This document shows positions 10,469-18,846 of a stretch of DNA of 64,000 bases, piece by piece. The position numbers and the translations under genes are program-made. The stretch spans positions 1-64,000 of the forward strand of contig JBBQWR010000016.1 in the NCBI GenBank assembly GCA_038210495.1, given 5' to 3'. The stretch's first letter is position 1. Each line of letters opens with the position of its first letter. The notes beneath the pieces are model-generated. The model saw only the letters and a list, made by a program, of their open reading frames with translations, had not been told where the DNA came from and searched no databases. This DNA comes from JBBQWR01 sp038210495 (GTDB lineage: Bacteria > Planctomycetota > Planctomycetia > Pirellulales > DATAWG01).

Positions 10469-10786
10469 CGTTCTCCGGATAATTCAAGCCAACGAGCGGA
10501 GGCACCCTGACCGAGAGTTCGAGAATACGTTCGCAAGCGGGCGAACGCCACCGGGCAGCGTCGACGAAATGGGCGATCAGACGCTGGGCCCCGCAAAGGA
10601 TTTCAAGTTGCGTCGGTCGGCTGGTTAGCGAGCGAAGTGGCCACGAACGACGCCCGTCCATGAGATGACCGAGAAATCGGCCGCGGAATCCCTGGTATTC
10701 CGCACCAAACCGCGTAAAATACGAAACTTCTCCAAACCGATGAGCCGCTATTGTTGTTGCCGCAACTCATCGCCGCAGTGGATTTC
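10469..10786. other. Intergenic gap between beta-helix gene and tRNA
   Basis: 318 bp. It must carry the divergent promoters of the beta-helix gene (minus) and the tRNA (plus), but I could not pick out convincing -10/-35 boxes. No supported coding sequence. Confidence 0.5.
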
Positions 10787-10860
10787 GTCCCCGTAGCTCA
10801 ATTGGATAGAGCGTCGGCCTCCGAAGCCGAAGGTTACAAGTTCGAGCCTTGTCGGGGATA
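10787..10860 (+). tRNA. tRNA-Arg (anticodon CCG)
   Basis: A full cloverleaf can be drawn. The acceptor stem pairs GTCCCCG with CGGGGAT (one G-U pair), the D arm is GCTC...GAGC, and the anticodon stem TCGGC/GCCGA encloses loop CTCCGAA with anticodon CCG. The T arm is ACAAG-TTCGAGC-CTTGT, followed by discriminator A. The anticodon reads CGG codons, so this is tRNA-Arg. CCA is not encoded; the next bases are TTTTCG. Confidence 0.95.
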
Positions 10861-10998
10861 TTTTCGCGGGGGATTTTTTCGCAGCGCATCGAGATTGGCG
10901 ACCGGCCCGAATTGGTCGCAGCGACTGCCGGAATGCCGCTAGACTTCCGAATATTCTCGGAGAATGGGCGTAGCGGGCTCTCTGCGTCTGGTCTGGCG

Positions 10999-11274
10999 TC
11001 AAGACGCCGCCGCGTACTTTTCGCAGGCGTGCTTCGCGCTTTCCAGGTCGGCGTGGCGGCTCAGTAATTGCCATTTCTTTGGGCGGCTGCCCGAGGGCTT
11101 CTTGATGGACGCGAAAAAGATGAGGGGATTAGAGCTGAGGTAGCGCGAGACGCGAAAGGTGAACGTGCTTTCGGACCAGATCTCGACCCGGCCGACGCCT
11201 TCGACCGAATTTTCCTTTCGGGGCTTATCGGCCCATCTCAGAATCCCTTCGCTGTTTTTGAAATTGCGGGCCAT
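10999..11274 (-). CDS. Small conserved-looking protein of unknown function
   Basis: 91 aa from an ATG at 11274 (MARNFKNSEGILRWADK...); the frame is open 12 codons further upstream, to 11310. The protein is basic, about 10 kDa, without signal peptide or membrane segment. The segment VGRVEIWSESTFTFRVSRYL alternates as beta strands would, and the C-terminus (HADLESAKHACEKYAA) looks helical. I do not recognise a family. Coding potential is supported by ordinary amino-acid composition, but there is no clear Shine-Dalgarno sequence, so the start is uncertain. It faces the tRNA and is transcribed opposite to the peroxidase gene. Confidence 0.5.
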   Translation of the reverse strand: MARNFKNSEGILRWADKPRKENSVEGVGRVEIWSESTFTFRVSRYLSSNPLIFFASIKKPSGSRPKKWQLLSRHADLESAKHACEKYAAAS

Positions 11275-11752
11275 CGTCGTTGAGTCTGCTGCCCGATGAG
11301 TTGTCGTCATGCTGGAATGGCCTGCGAGTAGGGGACGGTCCCGCGTCTAGCTCCGCGGGCTGCGCAAAATGGGGACAGTTCCCAGCGGTTTCGCGAACCA
11401 GTTAGAAGCCTACGCGGAATGCACAAAATATGCCATCAGTTCTCGCGGAATTGCGGGAAATTCGCGGAAAAAATTCGGGTTGGGCTCCCATCGTTTCGCG
11501 ATCGGTTCCAGACCGCGGAAAAATATTCCCCCGCGCCGCTGCAATATTCCCGAGCGGACGCCGTTCATACTTTCGGCAAGTCTGCGATCGAGTCGTCGCC
11601 AGCTAATCCTTCCGATGCGGCCCCATCAGGCACATCGTTGACGGTTGACTCGCGGTCGACGGGTAGGGTATTTGGATTCGTGCAAGGCTAGTCGGGCCGA
11701 ATCTCGTCTCGTTGATTCTCATCCCTTTGGTCCTGTCTTTTGGAGTCTTGCA
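11275..11752. other. Intergenic region upstream of the haem peroxidase
   Basis: About 480 bp without a supported gene. At 11363-11410 there is a diverged relative of the hairpin family seen at 27341, 50570 and 52615: it shares GGGGACAGT-CCC, GCGGTTT-GCGA and CCAGTT in the same order. The remainder is plain sequence with several short AT-rich runs. Confidence 0.45.
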
Positions 11753-14044
11753 ATGTCCTTCCGTGATTTTTTGCGCTCTCGCCGCGCGCACTCGGCTGCG
11801 CCAGCCATTTTATTCGCTTCAACGCGGGCGTCGCTCGCCACTCGCAGGCCGCGCCGCTTGCTTCTCGAGTCGCTCGAGACGCGGACGATGCTGACCGCGA
11901 CGGGCATGCGATCGATCACCGAGATCGGCAACAACGGGGCGAATCTCGGCATGGCCGGAACGGACCTGCTGCGCAAATCGGCGGCCATGTATGCCGACGG
12001 AATTAGCACTCCCTCGCTCGCCGGCAATCCCAGCGCCCGGCTGATCAGCAACGTCGTCAACAACCAGGCCTATCCGACGAACGCCACGCAAGACCAAACC
12101 ACCTATGACCTGAACAGTCTGTCCGACTTCGGGTACGCGTTCGGCCAGTTCATGGACCACGACATGGACCTGACGCTCGATGGCGGCGGGTCGATGCCGA
12201 TCGCGGTAGCGGCCGGCGATCCGATCGGTCCCAATTCGCTGCCGTTTACGCGATCGGAGTTCGATCCGGCCACGGGAACGAGCACAGCCAACCCCCGGCA
12301 ACAGGTTAATCGCGTCACGTCGTACCTCGATCTATCGCAAGTTTATGGCTCCGATCAAGCGACGGCCGACGCCCTTCGCACGTTCACCGGCGGGCTGATG
12401 AAGACCAGCGCCGGCAACGAATTGCCGTACTACAATGCGACCTATTTTACCGCGCAGCAATTGGCGGTGATGAACTTGGCGGCCGGCGGATTGCAAAATG
12501 GCGGCGGCGTGCCCGTCGCGCAGTTGTTTGCGACCGGCGACGTGCGAGGAAACGAAAACCTCGAGTTGACGTCGCTGCAAACATTGTTCGTCCGCAACCA
12601 CAATCAACTTGCGACGCAGCTCAAGAAATCGAATCCGAACTGGACGGACGAGCAGCTTTATCAAGAGGCGCGCGAGCTGAACATCGCCGAGTATCAGGCG
12701 ATGGTCTACAACGAATGGATTCCGGCCGTGCTAGGCCCCCATGCTTTGCCGGCTTACACGGGCTACAAACCCAACGTCGATCCGAGCATCTCCACGGAAT
12801 TCTCAACCGTGGCGTTTCGGTTTGGGCATAGCTTGTTGAGCCCGGAAATCGCCCGACATGGCAATGACGGCAAATCGATCGCCGACGTTAGTCCCGACGG
12901 TTCCGCCATACCGCTGTCGCAAGATTTCTTCGATCCCAATTTGATTAACCCCGCCGGCGTCGTCGATCCTTTGACCGGGCACACGTCGTCCGATATCGAT
13001 CCGGTGCTGAAGGCCGTGGCCGATGGCGTATCGCAGGCGATGGACGTGATGGCGATCAACGATATCCGAAATTTGCTGTTTGGCGATTTCGGCGCCGGCG
13101 GCGAAGATTTGATGGCCCGCGACGTGCAGCGCGGCCGCGACGACGGAATCGGCAGTTACAACGATCTCCGCGTCGCATTTGGCCTGAAGCCGGTCACGAG
13201 CTTCGCTCAGATTACCAGCGACGTGTCGGTGCAGCAAAAGCTATCGGCGGCCTACAACGGCGATGTCAGCAAGGTCGATCCCTTCGAGGGTGGGCTCGCC
13301 GAGGACCATGTGCAAGGCTCGGACGTGGGACCGCTGTTCCAAGCGATTCTCGTCGATCAGTTCACGCGTCTGCGGGACGGCGATCAGTTCTTCTATCTGA
13401 ATGAAAGCCTCAATCCGCAGGAACGACAACTGTTCGAACGAGGGAACACGCTGACCGCGACGATCGAAAACAACACGCATATTACTAATATGCAGCCGAA
13501 CGCCTTCCTCTTTACCGCGTCGATTAGCGGCACGATAGGCGGTCTAGGCAGCGGGCCGAGAGGTGGCCGGTGCGGGGACGGCCCGCGCGGAATCGATCTT
13601 GGAAACTTTGGACTGCGACTATCGGGTTTGACCGTCCAGCTCCAAGACACGAGCGGCAACGTTATCGCCACCACGACGACCGATGCGCGGGGCAATTACC
13701 GTTTCAATCAATTCGGCGACACGAGGTCGGCGCCCACCACCGGCAGCTTGGGCATCAGCGGGACGGGCGATTACAAGGTTTTCGTATCGCTCAACGTGCT
13801 CGGCAAGGCGGTGACCTTGACGAGCAAGACGATTTCGATCACCCGGGGCGGACAGCAGATCTCCGATGTTAACTTAATTGTCGGCGAACCAAGCGGCGCC
13901 GGCGGGCTGTGCGATGGCGGTGGACCGTACGATGGCGGCAAATCGTGCGATGGCGGCGGTCTTCTTGGCTCGCGAGATTACGGCGGCACGGGGCTCGGTT
14001 GGTTCAATAGGTCGTTCCATCGGGCCCCATTTGGTCGAACATAA
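11753..14044 (+). CDS. Secreted animal-type haem peroxidase with Cna-B-like domain
   Basis: 763 aa. The ATG at 11753 follows TGGAG at suitable distance; the frame is open upstream but unlikely to be used. The basic N-terminus leads into RRLLLESLETRTMLTA (about residues 34-50), close to the LEPR-type N-terminal signature of planctomycete extracellular proteins. The catalytic domain belongs to the animal haem peroxidase (peroxinectin/myeloperoxidase) superfamily: GQFMDHD with distal His about 136, YGSDQATADALR, FVRNHNQLATQL, FRFGHSLL with proximal His about 359, and DVQRGRDDGIGSYNDLR at about 457-473, where family members usually have RGRDHG. A Cna-B/SdrD-like beta domain (LTVQLQDTSGNVIATTTTDA, about 620-710) and a Gly/Asp/Cys-rich tail with repeated CDGG units follow. 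Predicted role: extracellular H2O2-dependent oxidation; substrate unknown. A terminator follows. Confidence 0.9.
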   Translation: MSFRDFLRSRRAHSAAPAILFASTRASLATRRPRRLLLESLETRTMLTATGMRSITEIGNNGANLGMAGTDLLRKSAAMYADGISTPSLAGNPSARLISNVVNNQAYPTNATQDQTTYDLNSLSDFGYAFGQFMDHDMDLTLDGGGSMPIAVAAGDPIGPNSLPFTRSEFDPATGTSTANPRQQVNRVTSYLDLSQVYGSDQATADALRTFTGGLMKTSAGNELPYYNATYFTAQQLAVMNLAAGGLQNGGGVPVAQLFATGDVRGNENLELTSLQTLFVRNHNQLATQLKKSNPNWTDEQLYQEARELNIAEYQAMVYNEWIPAVLGPHALPAYTGYKPNVDPSISTEFSTVAFRFGHSLLSPEIARHGNDGKSIADVSPDGSAIPLSQDFFDPNLINPAGVVDPLTGHTSSDIDPVLKAVADGVSQAMDVMAINDIRNLLFGDFGAGGEDLMARDVQRGRDDGIGSYNDLRVAFGLKPVTSFAQITSDVSVQQKLSAAYNGDVSKVDPFEGGLAEDHVQGSDVGPLFQAILVDQFTRLRDGDQFFYLNESLNPQERQLFERGNTLTATIENNTHITNMQPNAFLFTASISGTIGGLGSGPRGGRCGDGPRGIDLGNFGLRLSGLTVQLQDTSGNVIATTTTDARGNYRFNQFGDTRSAPTTGSLGISGTGDYKVFVSLNVLGKAVTLTSKTISITRGGQQISDVNLIVGEPSGAGGLCDGGGPYDGGKSCDGGGLLGSRDYGGTGLGWFNRSFHRAPFGRT

Positions 14045-14117
14045 TCGATATCAAAGGGGCTCGTTGCAACCAGGATTGCGACGGGTCCGATCGTGCTTAA
14101 AACCACCAATATTTGCG

Positions 14118-14152
14118 AAACCGCGTGGCTCGACTGGGCCGCGCGGTTTTTT
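14118..14152 (+). terminator. Rho-independent terminator after the peroxidase gene
   Basis: Stem AAACCGCG (14118-14125) pairs with CGCGGTTT (14142-14149) around a 16-nt loop and runs into six T. It is 74 bp past the peroxidase stop codon. The rest of the 14045-14358 gap shows no gene and presumably holds the promoter of the next gene. Confidence 0.75.
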
Positions 14153-14358
14153 CGTGCCGTATCCGCCGCGGTGATCTGAAACTGGTCGGACAATAATCGG
14201 GTAAATATTGCTGTAAATTGCAATGCGCCTCGAATACAATACGGCCAAACGTCGCGGGTGGTCCAAAGGCGCGTATCGACGATTCGGGTTTTCCTTGCGG
14301 CGCAATCCAATCGAATAACTCAGTGGTTTACGGCGGCTATACACAAGGAAACGACACC

Positions 14359-16158
14359 ATGACAAGTGCATTCAAAATGTTCGCGGCCTCGCTGATCTTG
14401 GCAATGGCGGTCTTATCGCTACCGAATTTATCCGCTCGGGCCGCCGACGCGCCGCCGGCGGTGCTTAAGGTCGTGCCGGACGATGTTTTGGCGGTGATCG
14501 TAATCAATCGCTTGGACAAAGCCGATGCGGCGATCGGAAAACTCATGCAGACAATGAGAGTTCCGGCGACGAGCGTCGTCGATATGATTAAGCGGGAAAT
14601 TGGTGGCGGCGAGACACTTGACGACAAAGGCTCCTGGGCCGTGGCCGTCTTCGCGGGCGACACCCCCCAGTCCGCGCCCAGCGCCGTGATGTTCGTGCCC
14701 ACGACCGACTACAAGAAATTCGCAAGCTCGCTCAAAGCGAAAGATCCCACCGCCGATGTGACCGCCATCGAGCTCAGTGTCGGCCGTTCGTCGTTCGTCG
14801 GTCACAAGGAAAATTTCGTGCTGATTCCGGAGCCATCGGTCAAAGAGCCGGAAGCCCTCCTAAAAAAGATCATCGCCAGCTCAAGCAGCGTCGACACGGT
14901 AACCGCGTCTCTCAATGATTGGACAAGCAGTCATGAATTCGCGGCGATTGCCACGCCGGCCGGCGTCAAAAAAGGAACCGCCGCCGCGCGCGAAAGTTTA
15001 AAAATGGTCAAAGGGCTGATGGCGGGCGCCGGAGGCGACCAAGCCATGGCCGCCAGCGTGTTCGAGATGTACGACTCGATGCTCGCGTCGGTCGAGAAAA
15101 ATGTCAGCGTGGCCGCGGGTGGTGGGCATCTGGACGACACCGGCGCCTTGCACGTGGATGGCCGAGTGGTTTACACGCATGAGGCTAGTTCGTCCGTCAG
15201 CCGAGAGACAGGCGGCAAAGTCGGCGAGGGGTTGGCCGCCCTGCCCGGCGGTCCATTTATCGTGGCCATGGAGGGCGCCTTTCCCGAGTCGCTTATGAAA
15301 TCGATGTTGCCCATGTCGCTTGAGATGTTGAAGTCGGCCGCAAAGAGCGGCGGCAAGGATCTGACGCCGGAGCAAATCAAGAAATTGACCGACGCGGCCG
15401 CCGGCGCCTGGACGGGCGTCCGCTCGATGGCCATGGTCATGGGCCAGCCGAAGGTCGGAGAGTCGCTCTACGCCGGGACCGTGCTCGTGATGAAAGTCGA
15501 CGACTCGCAGAAGTTTCTCGCCAACTATCAACGCTCGCTCGAAGGATTTGCCGAAATCTCGAAAACGGTCGATAATCCCCTCTTCCCGTCCACGACGGTC
15601 GAAAAGACCACGATCGACGGCGCGGCCGGTTTGCTAATCACGGTCGATCTTTCGGCCATTGTCGCCAAGTCGGGTCAAAATCCAGGCTCGCAAGAAGTCA
15701 TGAAGATGTTCGTCGGCCCCAGCGGCAAGATGAAGGCCTACTTGTGGCCGACCGACGCCAACACCGTGGCGCTCGCCTATATCACTCCCGACAACATCAA
15801 GCTAGCGATCGACGCGGCCAAGAACCCGACCAAGAGTTTGGCGAGCGACGTCGACATCAGTCAGACCGTGAGCGTGATGCCTCGCGGCGCCCAGTGGACG
15901 GGCTACATCAGCCCGCGCGGAATGTTCGATTTTGTGATCGCGATCATGGCGAAGGCCGGTCCGAATGGCGGAATGCAGCCGCCCCGGTTTCCGCAAACGC
16001 CCCCCGTGGGTTTCGCCGTCGAGGCGACGACTTCGCGGCTCGATCTGTCAATTGTGGTTCCGTCGAGCACGCTCAAGGGGTTCGGCGAGTATGTTCAGTC
16101 GATGACGAATCGCATGTTGCAGCCGCAGCCCGTTCAACCGCAGCCGCAAATCCAATAA
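14359..16158 (+). CDS. Exported protein of unknown function (planctomycete type)
   Basis: 599 aa from the ATG at 14359, preceded by AAGGAAA at normal spacing; a longer frame starting at 14218 lacks a ribosome site and would bury the signal peptide. Residues 1-31 form a signal peptide (MTSAFKMFAASLILAMAVLS...ARAAD). The mature part begins APPAVLKVVPDDVLAVIVIN, resembling exported planctomycete proteins that open with a VVPDD-x-x-A-x-V motif, and it contains several helical stretches and a Gln/Pro-rich C-terminus (LQPQPVQPQPQIQ). No enzyme motif was found. It stands alone: the upstream gene is terminated, and the downstream permease starts 70 bp later with a TTG, so co-transcription is possible but not shown. 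Confidence 0.7.
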   Translation: MTSAFKMFAASLILAMAVLSLPNLSARAADAPPAVLKVVPDDVLAVIVINRLDKADAAIGKLMQTMRVPATSVVDMIKREIGGGETLDDKGSWAVAVFAGDTPQSAPSAVMFVPTTDYKKFASSLKAKDPTADVTAIELSVGRSSFVGHKENFVLIPEPSVKEPEALLKKIIASSSSVDTVTASLNDWTSSHEFAAIATPAGVKKGTAAARESLKMVKGLMAGAGGDQAMAASVFEMYDSMLASVEKNVSVAAGGGHLDDTGALHVDGRVVYTHEASSSVSRETGGKVGEGLAALPGGPFIVAMEGAFPESLMKSMLPMSLEMLKSAAKSGGKDLTPEQIKKLTDAAAGAWTGVRSMAMVMGQPKVGESLYAGTVLVMKVDDSQKFLANYQRSLEGFAEISKTVDNPLFPSTTVEKTTIDGAAGLLITVDLSAIVAKSGQNPGSQEVMKMFVGPSGKMKAYLWPTDANTVALAYITPDNIKLAIDAAKNPTKSLASDVDISQTVSVMPRGAQWTGYISPRGMFDFVIAIMAKAGPNGGMQPPRFPQTPPVGFAVEATTSRLDLSIVVPSSTLKGFGEYVQSMTNRMLQPQPVQPQPQIQ

Positions 16159-16227
16159 CGTCGCCGATTCCGCAACAAGGCCCCTTAGCCGCGTCGCTCG
16201 CGACGCGATTTTCCCCCGCGCGCCGCA

Positions 16228-17643
16228 TTGGATCATCAAACGTGGCTACTGATCGACACGGCGCTAGCGATCGCGGCGCTGATCGGTCTGATTGCATGGT
16301 TTAAGGTCAACTCGTTCGTCGCGCTGACGCTCGTGGCGCTCGCCGTCGGCCTCGGCGCCGGGCTGCCCCCGGTGAGCGTGGCCGAAGCGTTTCAGCACGG
16401 CGTCGGCGATACGCTTGAAAAGATCGCGCTGGTCATCGGTTTTGGCGCCATCTTGGGCCAGATGCTTGCCGAATCGGGGGGCGCTGGGCAGATCGCGTCG
16501 GCGCTGATTGGCGTCTGCGGCGTGCGCCGATTACCGCTGACATTGGCGGCGGGCGCCTTCTTGATCGGGTTGCCGATGTTCTTCCAGGTCGGCCTCGTGC
16601 TGCTGATTCCCATCGCCGAGAATTTAGCCGAGAGAACCGGCAAGCGACTCTATCGGCTCGGGCTGCCGCTGGTCGCTGGCCTGTCGGTCTCGCACGGTTT
16701 GGTCCCGCCGCACCCGGGGCCGTTGGCCGCGATCGGCATTCTGCACGCCGACGTCGGATTGACGCTCGTCTACTCGCTGCTGATCGGTCTGCCGACGACG
16801 GTGATTTGCGGATTGACTTTTGCCCGCGTGAGAGTGAAGTCGCTCGACTCACTGCCTGTCCACTGGGGGGCAGGATCGCTCGCGCCGAGCTCGCTCGGCG
16901 ATCGGAGTGAGATTTTTTCGGATAAGTCCGTAGAATCCGAGATAAAGCCAGCGTGCCCGCTTCGACCGGCGTCAGCCGGGTTGGCGGTCGCAGTGATTTT
17001 ATTGCCGGTGGTGTTAATGATTGGCGCCACGGTCGCCAAACTAGGACTCGAAGCCGACTCCCCGGCGCGAACCTGGATCATGTTCCTCGGCCACCCGGTC
17101 GTGGCTTTGTCGATCGCCGTCGTCTTCGCATTTTTGACTCTCGGCGCCGGACGGGGAGTAAAAGCCGCGGAGATTTTGGAAACCTGCCGCCGGAGTTTAT
17201 TGCCGATTGGAGACATCCTGCTTCTTCTCGCGGCGGGCGGCGGACTGAGCAGCGTGCTGATCGCGGCCGGCGCCGGCGAGGCGATCGCGGCGCGGGCTGA
17301 AGCCCTTCCGTTATCGCCGCTCGTGCTGGCTTGGCTCTTGGCCGCGGCCGTGCGGGTCGCGACCGGCTCGGCGACCGTGGCCGTCTCGACGGCCGCCGGT
17401 TTGGTTGCGCCATTGACCGCCGGGACGCCCCACTTGCGACCCGAGCTCGTGGTACTCGCGCTCGGCGCCGGCTCGCTCGTCCTGTCGCACGTGAACGACG
17501 GCGGATTCTGGCTTGTGCAGAAATACCTGCGACTTACAGTCCCTCAGACCCTCCGAACCTGGACGATTCTCGAGTCGATGATCTCGCTCGTGGCCCTCGC
17601 GCTGATTCTGCTGCTCGCTTGGGCTATGATCAGGGCGACGTAG
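16228..17643 (+). CDS. GntP-family permease (gluconate:H+ symporter family)
   Basis: 471 aa, about 12 hydrophobic segments. Family features include a membrane segment with GFGAILGQMLAESGGAGQIA (about 70-89), GLPMFFQVGLVLLIP (about 112-126), VSHGLVPPHPGPLAA (about 154-168) and, near the C-terminus, ATGSATVAVSTAAGL and LSHVNDGGFWLVQKY, all typical of GntP/GntT transporters of sugar acids and related hydroxy acids. The start is TTG at 16228. A hydrophilic stretch of about 38 aa (about 212-249, GAGSLAPSSLGDRSEIF...) interrupts a cytoplasmic loop and is encoded by DNA with short palindromes. It lies directly upstream of a membrane dipeptidase and a D-threonine-aldolase-like gene; GntP permeases occur with these enzymes in other bacteria, so the substrate here may be an amino-acid derivative rather than gluconate. 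Confidence 0.85.
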   Translation: MDHQTWLLIDTALAIAALIGLIAWFKVNSFVALTLVALAVGLGAGLPPVSVAEAFQHGVGDTLEKIALVIGFGAILGQMLAESGGAGQIASALIGVCGVRRLPLTLAAGAFLIGLPMFFQVGLVLLIPIAENLAERTGKRLYRLGLPLVAGLSVSHGLVPPHPGPLAAIGILHADVGLTLVYSLLIGLPTTVICGLTFARVRVKSLDSLPVHWGAGSLAPSSLGDRSEIFSDKSVESEIKPACPLRPASAGLAVAVILLPVVLMIGATVAKLGLEADSPARTWIMFLGHPVVALSIAVVFAFLTLGAGRGVKAAEILETCRRSLLPIGDILLLLAAGGGLSSVLIAAGAGEAIAARAEALPLSPLVLAWLLAAAVRVATGSATVAVSTAAGLVAPLTAGTPHLRPELVVLALGAGSLVLSHVNDGGFWLVQKYLRLTVPQTLRTWTILESMISLVALALILLLAWAMIRAT

Positions 17644-17645
17644 AC

Positions 17646-17745
17646 AAAAGGGGCTAGGGATGGTGGGACTAGGGACTAGGGTTCGCCGCCTGCGGCAGCA
17701 TTTCCTGCCTTCCCTCGCTCCTAGCCCCACCACCCCTAGCCCCTT
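17646..17745. repeat. Family A inverted repeat with G-rich left arm (copy 1)
   Basis: Left arm 17648-17681 and right arm 17712-17745 are complementary at 29 of 34 positions. The left arm has five tracts of three or more G separated by 3-5 bases, which fits a G-quadruplex pattern; the right arm is the C-rich complement. The loop (TTCGCCGCCTGCGGC) can form a small hairpin. The element begins 3 bases after the permease stop and ends 6 bases before the dipeptidase ATG. A relative lies at 63323. Confidence 0.75.
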
Positions 17746-17751
17746 CCGCCC

Positions 17752-18846
17752 ATGTGGCTTTTCGACGCACATCTCGATCTGGCGATGAACGCCCTGGAAT
17801 GGAATCGCGATCTCACGCAGCCGGTCGAGCAGATACGCCTCCGCGAGGCCGGGCGATCCGACAAGGTGGATCGCGGCCAGGGCACGGTTTCGCTTCCGGA
17901 AATGCGGCGCGGTGGCGTCGGTCTGTGTGTCGCGACGTTGATTGCCCGGTATGTGAAGCCGGAAAATCCGCTCCCCGGCTGGCACAGCCCGGCTATCGCT
18001 TGGGCGCAGACGCAGGGTCAGCTCGCTTGGTATCGGGCGATGGAAGACGCGGGCGAAATGGCGCCGATCGTTGACATTCCATCGCTCGATCTCCATATCC
18101 GGCGATTTGCCTGCCTCCCACCAGCGGCGGGCTTAAATCTGCCCCCCGACTTTCCGATCGGCTTTGTGCTCAGCCTCGAAGGCGCCGATTCGATCATCAC
18201 TCCCGCTCTGCTCCACCGGGCGTACGCTCAGGGACTGCGCGCCGTCGGGCCCGCCCACTATGGCCCTGGCACTTATGCCCAAGGAACTCACTCGACCGGA
18301 GGGCTCGGCCCGCGCGGTCGAGAGTTATTGGCCGAGATGCAGCGGCTGGGCATCATTCTCGACGCCACGCACTTGTGCGACGACAGTTTTTGGGAAGCCA
18401 TCGATTGCTATACCGGACCGATTTGGGCCAGCCACAACAACTGCCGCGCTTTGGCGCCCGACCCGCGGCAGTTCAGCGACGAGCAGATTCGCGCGCTTGT
18501 CGATCGTGGGGCGGTGATCGGCGCCGTGCTCGATGCCTGGATGATGGTTCCCGATTGGCGTCGCGGCGTGACGACTCCGCAATCGGCCGGCTTAAAACTC
18601 GACCGACTCGTCGATCACATCGACCATATTTGTCAGTTGGCCGGCAGCGCCCGGCACGTGGGAATCGGGTCCGATCTAGACGGGGCGTTCGGCCGCGAAC
18701 AGACCCCGGCCGATTTGGACACGATCGCGGATCTGGCCAAGCTGCCAGAATTGCTGACGGCCCGGGGATATTCGCCGGCGGACATCGAATTGTTCGCTCA
18801 CGCGAATTGGGTTCGCTTCTTGCGAAATGCCTGGGGGCCTCGATGA
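17752..18846 (+). CDS. Membrane dipeptidase, peptidase family M19
   Basis: 364 aa. The first zinc motif DAHLDL (His7, Asp9) is at the N-terminus, SLEGAD supplies the bridging Glu (about 144), and later conserved motifs are DATHLCDDSFWE, ASHNNCRAL and HVGIGSDLDGAFG. These match the renal-dipeptidase-like TIM-barrel family, which hydrolyses dipeptides including those with a C-terminal D-residue. No signal peptide is visible, so a cytoplasmic location is likely. Its stop codon overlaps the next start (ATGA at 18843-18846), which indicates translational coupling with the D-threonine-aldolase-like gene. The pair probably degrades imported D-residue-containing dipeptides; this is an inference from family and context. 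Confidence 0.9.
   Translation: MWLFDAHLDLAMNALEWNRDLTQPVEQIRLREAGRSDKVDRGQGTVSLPEMRRGGVGLCVATLIARYVKPENPLPGWHSPAIAWAQTQGQLAWYRAMEDAGEMAPIVDIPSLDLHIRRFACLPPAAGLNLPPDFPIGFVLSLEGADSIITPALLHRAYAQGLRAVGPAHYGPGTYAQGTHSTGGLGPRGRELLAEMQRLGIILDATHLCDDSFWEAIDCYTGPIWASHNNCRALAPDPRQFSDEQIRALVDRGAVIGAVLDAWMMVPDWRRGVTTPQSAGLKLDRLVDHIDHICQLAGSARHVGIGSDLDGAFGREQTPADLDTIADLAKLPELLTARGYSPADIELFAHANWVRFLRNAWGPR

Noticed and set aside
18375..18842. 156-codon N-terminal extension of the D-threonine-aldolase-like gene
   Set aside because: It lies inside the M19 dipeptidase gene; the ATGA overlap gives a natural start.
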